Assembly: GCA_009739215.1 (NCBI GenBank)
Contig: VSJF01000007.1
Span: forward strand, 744,001-808,000
From: Floccularia luteovirens
Lineage: Eukaryota > Basidiomycota > Agaricomycetes > Agaricales > Squamanitaceae
Length of the DNA stretch: 64,000 nt
Direction: 5' to 3'
The first letter of the stretch is position 1. Each line of letters opens with the position of its first letter. The translations under genes and the position numbers were made by a program. Below are positions 1-12,413 of this stretch, one piece after another. Below the pieces are notes generated by a model that worked only from the letters and a program-made list of their open reading frames with translations, did not search any database and was not told the DNA's origin.

Positions 1-493
1 CAGCCCCAGTAGCTGCGCAATTGTAGCGAGGTTTGGAGTAAAAAAGTCTGACGCGCTGATGCCTAATGTGGAGAAGAGGAATATGAGCCAGGCAGCAAGG
101 CCAATGAAGACTAGTGGGCGTAGTGTAAGTTCGGCACAGAAATATCTGCTTAGATAGTTTATAGAAAGCGCAGTGCTTGGCTCGGGACAATCATCCTTAA
201 CATGTTGACACTGCAATGCGACTGGGAAGGCTAGCGGTCGACACTGTCATAAGATCAGCTTTGTAGAAACGTCACAAGTCAGCAATTGAAAGCCATACCT
301 GTTCTGCAGGCTCTCCAGCCAATGCGCGGAGCGAAGGCGGAGTGGTAAGTTCGTAGGATATACGCTTGACGAGGGTGGATTGACCAAGGACGGAACGTGC
401 CTGTGGGAGTTGACCATAACGACTTTGAGACCAAATGATACAATTGACAATGAAAGCAAAGAGAAATAAGAATTTAGCGATGGCAGAGGACAT
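1..493 (-). CDS. Sodium/calcium exchanger family protein, 5' end (partial)
   Basis: The gene runs off the left edge on the minus strand. Exon 1 (493..299) starts with an ATG and encodes a hydrophobic signal or first helix (AKFLFLFAFIVNCIIW). A 55-nt GT-AG intron (298..244) follows in phase 0, then exon 2 (243..1). Exon 2 contains several cysteines and then RPLVFIGLAAWLIFLFSTLG followed by ISASDFFTPNLATIAQLLGL, the hallmark first transmembrane block of fungal cation/Ca2+ exchangers of the CCX/NCKX6-like group. In the family this block precedes the first alpha repeat, which lies outside the window. Members exchange cations for Ca2+ in internal membranes; that role is taken from the family. Only about 145 residues are visible, so paralog identity and integrity cannot be judged. 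Confidence 0.85.
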
Positions 494-912
494 GTTTAGG
501 GGAAAGTGGACAGCTGGCCAGAACTATATAGCATGGATATGGGAATGTCACATTTACAAGACAAGATTTCTCAGTTATGTAAGTTTGGTCCTCTCTCATT
601 TTCTGGTGTTCACAGAAGGCGTGTATTGATCAATTTCATGCTTCTCCTTATCTACCAGTCCCCAAAACTCCAGCTTCATCGATTTAGGTACAACACACAC
701 GGTCTTCTACATCGCCGAAGTCCTTGCTCCTGTCAAAATATCCCACGTGATCATATAAGCAATAAAATAGGTAGCTTCGATTCAGTTCCGAATCATAAAA
801 AAAAATATGTCACAGATACTACTGCAGTGCTTAGTTCATATGTGATGTGCAACTGTAGACCCAGTCTGAAAATGTCATGATTCCCTGTTCTTCGATGGAA
901 CACTTTATACAC
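494..912. other. Intergenic, exchanger promoter side
   Basis: These bases lie between the start of the exchanger gene and the stop of the DUF6534 gene, both on the minus strand. They should hold the exchanger promoter and the DUF6534 3' end. Short open frames here show no family signal. No repeat or RNA gene was seen. Confidence 0.5.
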
Positions 913-2956
913 TTACCATCGTATGCTTGCTTTCTTGTACAGACATCCCTCGTCGATTAGCGTTCTCTCTGTTGCGGATCTGTGCGCTATCAGTACAACA
1001 ATCACATCAATATTTATAGTATCTCTTACGCTATACAAACTTGGCGGTCTCTGCTCTGCCGCCACTGACGCAACATTGAAGTCAGTCGATACATTTATAT
1101 TCTCCAAAGTTTCCCTTAGTGACTTCCGAGAATTCAGCGCCGCAAGCAGAGAGTTGGCATATACTGACAAAAATAAGGTTTTTAGGGCCCGCAACTGATG
1201 AGCCACCCTCACTCACATTTTCCGATAATAAAGTCGATCGCAAAGGAATAGAATGTGTTAGGTATTACCGCAAACTTTGCCATACACAAGTTAAATGCTT
1301 AGAAAAACTTTCAAGCCGTTATCGACTCACCACGATAAGTTCCACAATCGCTACAATCCTGAACATAATTTTGTTAAAGAATTCGAGGAGGTGACAAAGA
1401 AATTTCACATACGTTGTTAATATACATCGATTGATAGCATAGATTATGAGTTTATTAATGATGTTATTTGTATCTTCGAAATCGCTTCGATTGTTGGCCA
1501 AGAGGACACATAGTGCCACGGCGATAAAGATGTCGGATAGGATAGCAGTCACACCGAAAGGCATGACACTTGATATCTATGAAGATTTGACAGGATTGCG
1601 GCGAATTCACAAACAATGCAATAAAACTCGCCTCTACATCCTTCAGACGCGCAAAATCCTTCTTGATGAAGCTGATGAAAAATGTTCAACCCCGTTCGTT
1701 TGGAAAGTTCAGTCGTTCACCCACAAAAATACAACAGTTTCTGGAAATGGGATGGTTAATTAATACACGAGACCAAAAGGCAAGGAGCCAACCTATTCCA
1801 AAACCTATCAATGCACAGAGAATCAGTATTGGATAAATCGACTAAAAAGCTCAACTTACAAAGGTGCGCCATAACGGCAAAGCACTAGTGACGAGCTCTA
1901 TCAATGGACACTATGACTGAATAATGCAACTTACAATTACACTCGATATCCACCACCGTTGTTTTGTTGGACATACTGAGTAGAACGTGAAGATATTATA
2001 TTCAGACTACAAAATACAAAACCCACTTTGATGTATTTTCAGTGTAAAATAGCTTTGCAAATATCAATAAAAACGCGCGTACAAAAACAGAAGGAACTAA
2101 CCATTGTACAATAAAAGCCATTATTATCTTCCAGGTACACACATGATTTTAATTTCCACAGAAAACGGGTGCCCAAAGCTCACATTAGTTAATAAAGAGG
2201 TCTAGATGGTAACCCTATTCAAGAGTTTCTAATTTAAGAAGGAGGCTGTCCACGCACATACAAAGACCTGTCAATAATTTTATCAATTCATTGTACAACT
2301 TCAATTGCTGCCACAACTTAACCATATCCCAGAAACGAGGACTTTAGGGTTTCCGAACCCCGATATCTGATATCCAATTCGCTCCAAAATCTTGGTAAGC
2401 TATTATAGCAGAGATAGAACTCACTAGATAGTGATAAACCGAGTGGCACACTTGACGAAATTAGCATGAGAACATGATTCCAACAATTGAAACAGTCAGA
2501 CACGCACTAAAAATGACATGCAGGGTATCTATAATCCTGGAATATTGTCAATAGAATTGAAAAGGGACCGCCGAACTTTCCCAAACTTACCAAATAACGG
2601 ACACCTAAGCTCAGTAGGATTAGTTGCTGTATTTCCATATACCTAGATAGCAAAGCTCACTAGCAGCTTCATGCCTAAGCCTTCTCTTCGAAAAGTCAGA
2701 AAATAATAGTACATCTAGTTCGTGACGAGGACAGGATCAATCTAGTAAGTATCATGATAAAATTGCAAGCGCGTTTAACGGCTTGTTAGACACGCACTTG
2801 CAATGTGGTAATGCCATAGATACCCATTGCCACGAACGCACCGATGAGCATCGCACCTGCGTGTACGATGGTTATCAGAGGCATGTTTACACACAACGCT
2901 ACTAACGAGCGACACGAAAATAACATACCGAAGGTATCTCCGATGCTCGTGTCCAT
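913..2956 (-). CDS. DUF6534 domain seven-helix membrane protein
   Basis: This is an intron-rich gene with no long single ORF. Its exons join cleanly by short GT-AG introns. It starts at 2956 (MDTSIGDTFG), and the next exon gives GAMLIGAFVAMGIYGITTLQ. Later exons give YYYFLTFRREGLGMKLLV, SVIWIIDTLHVIFM, CHSVYHYL and FGNPKVLVSGIWSL. The C-terminal DUF6534 block is the best-supported part: a long helix pair with SDIFIAVALCVLLANNRSDF, then INKLIIYAINRCILTT, and finally GKLYANSLLAALNSRKSLRE. A polar tail ends in a stop at 913..915. These are the signature strings of the large agaricomycete DUF6534 family, multi-helix membrane proteins of unknown function, sometimes likened to receptors. I found no break once introns are allowed. 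The middle exons (about 1600-2330) are the least certain part of the model. Confidence 0.8.
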
Positions 2957-4692
2957 AGGTCAAGCCAGTCCGCTGCGTGGCGGGAAAGTGATTAAAACTT
3001 CACAGGCAAAATGTATGCCGCCGACAGAATGAAGAATGAAGAAAGGAGAGAAGAGATCTTACCAAATGGCGGCCCGCTTGTGGGAAGCAAGAACAAGGGC
3101 GTAAGGAACTTCACAACGTGGAGTGACGACAGGGTGACTTGTCCTGCGAATAGCAGCGGATGCCCCATTGAATTAATTGGTGTTGTTAGCTCGACGGATT
3201 TCCTCCTGGATACAAACTATATGCCATTCATCTGACATCAAGAAAACTGAATAAATCAACCTTGGAATCTGTGCAGAAAGGATTTAATAGTGATCAAGAT
3301 CGCATCCTTTTCAGCCATGCCTCCGTACTTGTCGCGTCTGACTGGACCGAAGTTGATCCAATCGCGGGAGCGGGCCATCAAATAACATATCAAATGACCC
3401 TCATTAGAAAAGCGGCTCGGTGGCACGGGATCCATGTGAAATGTCCATGTCAAGCTCAGGCGCTTCTGGGCTCTAGACAGGCATTAATAACATCCCAAAT
3501 ATAAACATCTTTTTGATCTCAGGTTCCTCATCAAGAGGTACAGAATATGGGTTCTGTCTTGTGGAAACTCTCGATTCGACTGTACACTGAAAGAATACGC
3601 TGCGGTTCAAAGTAAGACCGTCGGGAAAAAGCAGGGGATTTGACGTCTAATGTTAACAATCAACCTATTCTGACAATGTCAGTTGCGCACGCGCATTTCG
3701 TGGGATCGGTCGATCATAAGTTCGAATTTTCTGTACCTACACTTGTGTAATGCAAAGAGAAAGAAGTCCCGTTTCCCCCACCACGTTCGGTAGGGTTCTT
3801 TTGAAACTTTCATCAAGAAATGTGCAACTGCGTCGGGGTTTCTGTTCGCACATCCCCGAGGCTGCTGACCGGAAGTGTATGGTAAGTACTTTGCTGGGAG
3901 AGAACATGAAACAACATGAATGGATGGCATTTCATAAGTAGGTGTGTTGCATCAAACTCCAAGCGCTTTAGCAAGGCAAATAGGGGTCATGTGGTGGCTG
4001 TCTACCTATGACATTGTCCTAACTATGGCAAGCTGGAGTCATGACGTCTCGCATAAAGTCCAAATGAATGGTGTCTAGCTAGGTTTTGTTCCACCAGTCG
4101 CAGCATATCACCTCTTAACCACCTACCATGTTTCCTCCTTTGGTTCCAATCGTTGTTTTCCCCTTTAGGGCTATTTTTTTAATGAGCTGAGTGAGATAAT
4201 GTTTTTTTAATATCACAAGAACTCTTCGGCGGTCCTGATGCGAAAATTTGCCGTAAGCAACATCAATGATCCATCAGCAACATGTAAGAATGATCATCTT
4301 ATAGAAGCCTTTTCATCCTTGGAAATCAGAGAGCTGAATTCATCATAATGGAACTTTTCACATGTCGAATCAGAGTCCGAGAATGTATATACATTTGTAT
4401 ACTATCAGTGTGTTTGACGATCTAAGTACATTTAGCTTCATGAGATACTCTTGTCAGCTTATAGTGAAGGTTGGAATTCACTACATACCAGTATGGACGG
4501 TATGGGATTTCTTATGGCCAAGCACCATCTGGAACCATCGGCTATATATATGAAAACCATAGATACGATGACCCTGTGGCTACCAGAAGAGTCACTGGGT
4601 CAGTATTGAAAATAGTTACGTATGAAGCTTCTAATTTTGTTAAATAGTCTGAGTGAAACAAGTGTTTCATACCCTTCTCCCTGTAATCAACC
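2957..4692. other. Gene-poor 1.7-kb interval between divergent genes
   Basis: This interval separates the starts of the DUF6534 gene (-) and the esterase gene (+), so it holds both promoters. Several 60-80 codon frames occur on both strands, but none gives a recognisable domain or a convincing exon chain. A minus-strand frame of about 59 codons near 2988-3170 is hydrophobic but unsupported. Confidence 0.45.
4542..4551 (+). promoter_or_regulatory. TATA-like element upstream of the esterase gene
   Basis: A run of alternating T and A (ctatatatat) lies about 140 bp before the ATG at 4693, a plausible distance for a fungal core promoter. It is assigned by position and composition only. Confidence 0.3.
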
Positions 4693-6033
4693 ATGCTGTC
4701 TACAAGAACATTTGCGTACTTGGCGCTCGCAGTGGTAATTATTTTTCTCTTCTCGTCAACGTGCCTTGACATGGCTCTATAGGGCGTACTTTACATTCGT
4801 AATTGGCCCGTCATCAAGAATATCATAATTCCTGAGAAAGGCTTCATTGCGGGATATGTAGCTGGTGGTTCTTTCAAAACTGATTGTGCCCCGCTTACCC
4901 AAGGGAAAGAAGGGCTCAAATTTTGTGAGGATGCCGCGTTCTGGGATATCAACGATTCAAAGACCCAATCTGTTTCGAGGCGCGTAATTATCAGTTGCGA
5001 TCCTGGAAGAAAATCATGGAACACTGTGATGGGCCCCTTGCGCGATCCTGAACCACACGGTGCACTATGGTTGTACACACCAACTTCAGATTCAGTACAA
5101 GACATCCGGAGTGGTGGAAAGGCTCAACGGATAGAGTTCAAAGGATATCCGCCTAATCACGATTTTCATCCCCTTGGGCTCGAGGTGACGGAATCTGAAG
5201 GAGGGGAAACATCTGACCTTTATGTTGTAAACCATGCGCGCCAACGCAGCTTTATTGAGCACTTCAAAATATCTCCAGGCTCACCCACAATTGCGAAGCA
5301 CGTCCGGACCATATCTTCGCCCTTCTTTATCGCTCCGAATGCGCTCGCACTAACCTCTTCGCGTTCATTCTACCTAACGAACGACCACCTCTTAACTCGC
5401 CGCCTCCCTATCTTTGGGCATGTCCTTCCTCTGGTTGAATCGCTTCTCGGCCTTCCATTATCCTTCGTGACACATGTTACACTCAACGACCCATCAAAAT
5501 CTCCTGCTGTCAACGCCCAGTCCCCTGCCGCACTCTTTGTGCCTTTTGCTAACGGCATTGCGATTTCTCCAGATGGAAAGAGCGCGGTTATTGCCAGTTC
5601 CTCCCTCGCAACGATCTTCATGTTCCAGCGTGACCCCTCTACGAACGCATTAACAAAGGCGGGTAAAATCAGTGTACCATGTAGTCCAGACAACCTACGC
5701 TACACAGATGCCGGTAACCTGATAGTTGGATGCCATCCTAACTTCCCGCAGCTCATAAAAGTTTCGGCCGGTCAAAATGTAGTCGCGCCTAGTTGGGTGC
5801 TTGAAATCAAGCGACGCACAGGGAATGTTGTAGGTACTGAAGATGCACAATCGCCAGTCCCCGTCGTGTCGAAAGTCCCAGTTCATCCTCAGTGGATGGT
5901 AGAGACATTATTCCAGAGTAATGGGACAGGGTTCCAAACCGCTACTGCAGGTTTGAAAGATGACCGCTCAGGACATTTATTCATTCCTGGTCTGTACGCA
6001 GAAGAGGGGATGATTGTTTGCAGATCGGTATAG
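4693..6033 (+). CDS. Paraoxonase/arylesterase-like six-bladed propeller protein
   Basis: There are two exons, 4693..4734 and 4783..6033, with a 48-nt intron (gtaatt...tatag), giving about 430 residues. The N-terminus MLSTRTFAYLALAV continues into GVLYIRN after the intron and looks like an uncleaved signal anchor, as in PON proteins. Family strings occur in order: RVIISCDPGR and DPEPHGALWLY; HPLGLEV, a likely active-site His region; FFIAPNALAL, corresponding to a calcium-site Asn; FANGIAISPDGKSAVIAS, the second calcium Asn; and SPDNLRYTDAGNLIVGCHPN, which carries the Asp-Asn pair and the GCHPN motif. The C-terminus has GHLFIPGLYAEEGMIVC. Known relatives are Ca2+-dependent lactonases or arylesterases at membranes; the substrate here is unknown. 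The reading frame is intact. Confidence 0.85.
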
Positions 6034-6586
6034 TCAGGGATCAGGTTCATATTTAAACACTTTGGAAAAAGGCGCATGTTTCTTGTGGCGGTTTCGAAAC
6101 CCCATGAAGCGAAGATAATTTTTTATACATGGTCAAAAATCGAAATAATCGACGAACGACACATAACCAGTTCTAGCTAATTTTACTGTACATTCCCAAT
6201 CGTACCACACTGTGGGAGAGACTTTTGACTGAGAAATGGCAGATGGAATATATACTATGAGTGTATTTAATGAATTCCGAAAATGCAGAGATAATTAGCT
6301 TCAAGCACAGCGGAAATGGAAAGGCATGTGTCTTTACATGTAGGAGGATGTATCGCTGACGCTGGTTTCAAAGAAGGGAGTTGTTATACATAGAGAGCAG
6401 CCGCTATGACACATTTCTAGCGGCGTAGATAGATAAATTAAAAATAGCAGGTTGATCCGAGCACAAGACAGAACCAACGACACGAATGGAAATAAGAAAC
6501 TTTCATGAATTAGAAAAAGCTTGGGAGCATAGAGCTGAAAAAATAGACAAGTCAGCCCTATTCCAAGATTTCCGAGAAGAAAAAAC
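6034..6586. other. Intergenic between convergent genes
   Basis: This is AT-rich sequence between the esterase stop and the stop of the Bqt4-like gene, presumably two 3' UTRs. A 68-codon plus-strand frame at its right end overlaps the neighbouring gene antisense and has no family signal. Confidence 0.5.
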
Positions 6587-7973
6587 TTACACAGCTCCCA
6601 TGCCTATCGCAAAGGCAGCCACTCCCCAAGCAAACGACTTTGTTCGTGGTTCCATGTGGAATCTACCGACTCGACGGTTGGTCACAATCTGACGTTCCTG
6701 GCTTTCAGGTTGAGGTTCGTGGAATTCGAATCGTAGTGGCCCTTCCTCTTCACGAGCGCGTTTCTTTGCAGGTCCTACGTCTTCCATCTCTTCATCTCGA
6801 TCTTCGGCTTGAATCTCTACAGAGTGCCTTGTCTTCTTCTTGTCTTCAGCTGATTTCTTTGCTGCTTCGCGTCTTGCTTTCAGATCTTCAATCAATTCCT
6901 TCTGTTCCTGCACGTCTTGATGATGTAGAGATGATCCTGCAACACCATCCTCAATAGAGTCATCCTCTTCGTCTACACGAACTTTGTCTAATTTAGAGGG
7001 TGACACCACCTCCTCACGTCTCTGAGAAAGAGGTTTAACTGATTTGGGTGTACGTGTTACTACTGAGGTGAGAGATGGCATGGCGGCAGGGCGTGGTGCA
7101 GGACTTTTCGTACGTGTGGAGCGACGTGGAACAGGAACCTTGGACGGTGAAGTAGATGGGGGTTTAGTTGGTGAGTGCACTACGACAGGAACAGGTGATG
7201 CTTCCTTTCTCGGTACGGGTGATGACTCCTTTCGGCGCTTTGGAGGGTTAGGGCCAGAAGCACTGGGCGATGGTGTCGGCAAAGATTTGGCTGGATTGGA
7301 CACAGGTGCTGCTGCTGCAGTTTGGTTGTTCGAAGGTGGTCCATTTACCTTTCCAGAGCGTCTATAGTTACCGTTAGGATCGGGGTTCGCATCAACCACA
7401 GCTGCGATAAGAGCTCCAAGACCGTATGCTGTGCCCAATTCGCGAGCAACAGGCGGGCTGACCCAAACACCAGCAAGACGGGTGATATGGGGATCCTTAG
7501 ATGAACCATTATTGCCACTAAGATCATGTGTGTCCTTCACCCATTGCACTTCAGCTTTCTCTTCAGCCTCTGAAGCGGTAGGAAAGGCCGCCCGGAACAT
7601 CGTCGTAAGGCTTACAGCTCCTGTATCAAATCGACGGAGGATGAAAGCATGACCCGATGGCTGACGACGTGAGTAGATGAGGGTGGGGGTGATTATATGG
7701 AAGAATGGTTGGCCTACTGTTGGCGTTTCAATCTTCAATCTACCAACCTAGGATAGAGAGAGGAGTCAGAAGGATGTTGCCGCACAAGAGTTGTGTGCTC
7801 ACCAGGATATCCTGACCCTGGCAATTGAGGATCTGGTACTTTACGGGTGGTAGTACAGGGGAATTCACTGATATGAAGGATTAAAAAACAAGGATAAAGC
7901 ATAAGTTTAATTACTGACATGCGTTAACGAGATAAGGATTTGCGTGTTTAAGGGGAAGTGATGGACGCGACAT
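6587..7973 (-). CDS. Bqt4-like KilA-N/APSES DNA-binding protein with C-terminal anchor
   Basis: Three exons give about 433 residues: 7973..7915, 7867..7786 and 7747..6587. The start MSRPSLPLKHANPYLVNAC was chosen because a 47-nt GT-AG intron then joins it in frame to HEFPCTTTRKVPDPQLPG. The third exon opens with VGRLKIETPTVGQPFFHIIT and continues with the KilA-N/APSES-type fold (FILRRFDTGAVSLTTMFRAA, QWVKDTHDLSGNN, RLAGVWVSPPVARELG). A long Pro/Ser/Lys-rich linker and a charged coiled-coil stretch follow. The protein ends in FAWGVAAFAIGMGAV, a short C-terminal membrane segment. This layout matches Bqt4-type inner nuclear membrane proteins, which tether telomeres to the nuclear envelope in fission yeast; transfer of that role is inference. 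The second intron is only 38 nt, the shakiest join. Confidence 0.8.
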
Positions 7974-8132
7974 GATTGTAAAACGCAAAAACGCGAGTCG
8001 ACGATGAGAAGAGCTGGTTGGTTGGTTCGAGGCAAACAAGAAAGCAGCGAGTCTTCCACTCAGAAACGTGTGGCCTGTCACATGTCTCATTCCCACGATC
8101 CTCATCAACAAACGTTTCTTATGTAATACTCT

Positions 8133-11100
8133 CTAATGCAAAGACGCTGGCAATAATTCCACATTCCGTACTCCCAGTATTTGTGGCTTTCCTACCATCG
8201 CTTCCTCTAGATCTTTAACTCCCTTCCACCATGCATTTTTGCCACGTCGGTTCTTCATATCTGCCTGCTCTACCATCTCTCGTACTGGAACCCATTTGAC
8301 ACTGCTTGCTTGGATGGTAATCACTGCTGCACTCTCAGGGGTTATATGCACGTTCTTTCGGGACCCATGGCGCAGCAGAGCGGCGTGATGCTGCTCGAGG
8401 AATGCCATACATTTCAACGATAGTCGGGCGGCACGCGCACGGTCCGTTGGTGAAGGAATTCCTCCCTGAAGTGTGTGGCCGAGGGAGGCAGACCTTGCGT
8501 CGAACAACGATCCACCCTCTTCCTGGAGCATGTCTGTAATCATTGTAGTCGTATAAACTTTTGATGCAGCCTCGTTACTGATTTATACATAAATAATACT
8601 TCCCACCGAATAACAAGTGAACACACACCGTATAACAAGTCGTCCCTCACTTTTACCAGGTGGATCTAAACTGTATCTTGCTTTTAGGAAGCGTACGTCA
8701 CGCCTTAGCATGTCCAACGTGATACCCTCTTCAGGAGTATAGACAAGGTTTGCTCCTGTCTGTAAAGAGTTTAGTCACACGTGCAAGTGCCGAGAGACGT
8801 CTTTCTCACCGCCAGGGCACCCATAGTGGCGATATACCCGCATTTTCCACCTTGCGTCTCTACCACAAACACCCGATTCCTGCTGGCACTGGCACTTTGT
8901 TTTATGGCATCGCATGCATCTACCAGTGCATTCAAACTTGTGTCACTCCCGAGGCTATACTCGGTTACTGGCACATTGTTGCTGATTGTGGCGGGTAGAT
9001 GCACCATAGGAATTTGATAAGCGGGATAATGCTTCCGACCTTCTTCAAGAATGAGTAGAGCACTGAATGCCTCGAAACCTCCGATGATGATGATAGCATT
9101 GAAATTATAGTGCTGGAACTTTGCCGCTATCGCTCCAAGATCGGTCGATGGAAGCACACGATTTGTACCTAACTCAGATCCACCTCGAGTCATCCACGCA
9201 TCAACTCCAAGCCACGCTAATTCATTGACATGATCATCTAGTAAACCACGAAACCCATTGTGTACCGCGAGTGGAAGATGACCTTGCCGTATACAATAAC
9301 GAGCGGCGGCACGTGTAGCTGCGTTCATTCCTCCAGCCGGGGCACCCATGCTATTTTCGTTTTTTAGGTACTTTCCAGTAATCTTAAATTTTAACTTACT
9401 GTATGATTCCGACACGCATACGCTGAAAGACACAATCAGTTATCGCGAGACATCGATAGAGCCAAGACCGACCATCTCTTTCGGTAATTTTTGCGACTCG
9501 TCAGCCAAAGAGCTTGTTGCATAGAAGCCCTCTAAGGTTTCCCTGAATTCTGGTCCACGGAGTTGCATTGCCTTATCGAAGTCCTTGTCTTTGACAGCTT
9601 GTGCCACTGCTCTCGTCTTATCCAAACATAGGTAAGTACACTTGCTGCGAGCTGTAACAAGAAACGTACCTGTTTGACGGCTTCCATCAGAGGTACCCTG
9701 ATAATCTTATTTTCCTGCACACCAATCATGTAGGAAGGCGTTTCGGCATTTGCTTCCATCAAAGCCTCAACAGCTTCTACCCCTTGTAGAGTAGGCTATA
9801 TGTTAATGAATAACATGAACTTCCTTACTGAAGGACTAATTTCTTACAAGAATACGGTCAATCGCACATGGTCGTCCACCTCGTTGAGTATGTCCAAGTG
9901 TTGTTACTCGTGTATCAAGACCAAGACGCTCACTGAGAACCGTTTTCACGTATTCTGCTTGAATCGGTTTCAATTCGCAATCGTGAGCTCCCTCCGCAAT
10001 AATAACAAGCGTTTTACGTTTTCCCACTTCACGATGCTGAAATAGTGTCAAGAAAGGACGAAAATAAATCGGGGAGAAGCTGACCCTGTGGATTTCAGCA
10101 CACATATCATCTTCCCAAGAAACAGATTTCGGTGGGCGTTCAGGAATAAAGACAAAGTCTGCTCCGCCTCTGGCAGAAGTTATGAACAACTGACCAAACT
10201 TACCACAAAAAATGTTACTTACGCAACGGCAGCACAAAGAGCAAGCCAGCCACAATCACGTCCCATGACTTCAACAACAAAAGCCCGGGAGTGACTATAT
10301 GCGGTGGAGCTAATATTATCAATAGCTTCGCAAATGCGATTCAGAGCGGTTGGAGCACCGATTGTAAGATCTGTTAGAGACATGTCATTATCTATTGACC
10401 CAACGAGTCCAACAATCTTCAGATGAGCATGTGCTTGCAGCTGCTCTTGACTGATTAATCCTGTCTGAATGTGAGCAATTGTTATCTTACGAAAATGATA
10501 GTGATCGACCTTTGGAATGCAGATCTGCGATGAGTGTAGGCCATTCTGACCTAAAAACATCTGCGCCAGTAAGAGAACCGTCTCCACCACAGACCACAAG
10601 CGCATCAATGCCTTCTTTTATAAGATTGTGCGCTGCGGCGGTACGCCCTTCTACGGTTCGGAAAGCGACGGAGCGTGCGGTTCCTATTAATGTACCTCCC
10701 TGTACCAAAATTATTCATGTAATTTAACAATACAGATAATGAAGAACATACCTCTGCGAACCATCCCCGCACATCATCCCAACCAACACGTACAATATAT
10801 CGCCCTTTAAGTGTGCGTCCTCCAGCATATTCACTTGTACCATCTCTGAGGAGGTCACCATCACCGAAACGGAGGTTCCGTAAAAAGGACGGAAGTGGGT
10901 GTTCGTCCGTATGAATACGTGCATGTTCTTCTTCGATTGTAATATCTGCAGCGCGATCTTTTGCGAGTTGTTCTGTGTTCCCGCGAACTAATCCCTCGTA
11001 CCCTTCACGGACAACCCACATTTCACATCCTCTGAGTAATTGCCAATCAATGCACCATCATGATGGGGTTGATCGTAACTTACTTTAGAATACCTGTTTT

Positions 11101-11169
11101 CACAACCGAACGCACTACAGCGTTCATGCCAGCACTATCACCACCTGAAGTTAGAATTGCGATCTTCAT
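8133..11169 (-). CDS. ATP-dependent 6-phosphofructokinase
   Basis: Multi-exon gene for the committed glycolytic step, fructose-6-phosphate to fructose-1,6-bisphosphate. Exon 1 starts at 11169 with [20 protein letters not shown], the nucleotide-binding N-terminus without the long extension of yeast subunits. Following exons carry [29 protein letters not shown] (catalytic Asp region), [26 protein letters not shown] and [10 protein letters not shown]. The second half-repeat restarts with [52 protein letters not shown] and [16 protein letters not shown], then [19 protein letters not shown]. This N-half catalytic and C-half regulatory duplication is typical of fungal enzymes, in which the C-half binds fructose-2,6-bisphosphate. 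At least nine introns are visible. The stop is at 8133..8135, 160 bp upstream of the Bqt4-like gene on the same strand. I saw no frame break. Confidence 0.93.
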
Positions 11170-12413
11170 TGTGTCGTTGCTCTTTGTTATCTCGTTCGAG
11201 GTTTCACCTCTATCTTTCCAGCTCTTCGAGAACAAGTTAAGAACAAAGTCAGTTTTCTATTCAAAGTGAATATCGGTTGTGTTGTGATTGTAGGCGACGA
11301 CGTTGTGCGGGGTTAATGTGGCGAGGTGAGGGCAGTGATGATGCTCCAGACAGACAAGGCGCTGTTTACGATATTGCCTAGTCGAGGCATCGCACGTGAG
11401 ACTGCTATCAGTTGCAGGGTAGACATGAAAAGTGTTTTCCTGGATGATGCTTGCGACATAGCTATATGTTAGTATTCATCAACCACTATGTTTTTTTGAC
11501 ATTCTTTGTTGTGTACAACGGCCGACTCCCGAGGAGTTCTATCAAGGCACCCCACATGACTATCGCCCAGCATTCTATATGTCGGAAGTATGACTTTTGG
11601 TGGTTAAATCGAAGACACAAATTGAACGCAGTAAAACTTCAGCTTCACGTATATACAGGGTGAGAACAGCTTCTATAGTCATGTGGTGCAAAAGAAGGGC
11701 AAGTAGAAGGCACGGAGACTTCTTTACAAAAAGTGGTCAAGGAATAAAAGATAAAAAATATTCTTCCACTCCGCATATATATGTTCTGCAATATAGAATG
11801 TTCGAAATGCCGTGCCTATCGCACACCAACCCCTTCTTCAACCCCGAAGCTAACAACATACATCAAATGAATGCCCCACCCACGTAAGGATAACCCACTC
11901 TGCTCCCGACTGTCAGGCTTTGATTGACAACCGCGGCAGAGGTCTGAGTCTATAAACTGTATAAGAAAAACTAAAAACCTAAATGGGTGGACACCCTGTG
12001 CGCAGCATGTTGTGAGGATGGGGAGCCATATAGAGCAATGAGGAGAACGGGAAGTATGTAGCCGGGATGAAGTAAGAGAAATTAATACAATAAAACAAAA
12101 CAAAATAAGCGTTCTGCTAAGACCAGCGTCAGATATATCAACGGTTGACGTTGGACATTGACCACCAGGTCCTGTGAAGAACTCTACGTTTCCCTTGACG
12201 TTGAAGGCTTTCATTTTTCTGCTGTGATATTCTCGGAGCTCAAAATACTGCACATCGTGCCTGACCCAAACCCTTATACACGCCCCGCTCGTCTGTCTCA
12301 TCCCTCTCTCCTTCTAGTTAGTTCATCGCTTCACACCACACCAACGGTATTCATATTCTCCTTTTATCACTTTGCATTCATTCTTATCTGCGGTAGTGCG
12401 GTGAAGCTTTGTA
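11170..12413. other. Divergent intergenic region, phosphofructokinase and F-box promoters
   Basis: This 1.24-kb interval separates two divergently transcribed genes. It contains pyrimidine-rich stretches near 12300-12380, as is common just upstream of fungal start codons. A minus-strand frame at 11816-12301 has no recognisable domain and is treated as chance. Confidence 0.5.

Noticed and set aside
2988..3170. Hydrophobic minus-strand frame of about 59 codons beginning MGHPLLFAGQ
   Set aside because: No family signal, no clear splice partner, and it lies in the promoter of the DUF6534 gene.
3256..3941. Overlapping 60-83 codon frames on both strands
   Set aside because: Composition and context look random, and no exon chain or domain was found.
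5370..5693. Antisense frame of 107 codons within the esterase gene
   Set aside because: It lies fully inside a well-supported exon on the other strand.
11816..12301. Minus-strand frame of 161 codons between phosphofructokinase and F-box genes
   Set aside because: No recognisable domain, no codon pattern like the neighbours, and it overlaps the presumed F-box promoter.
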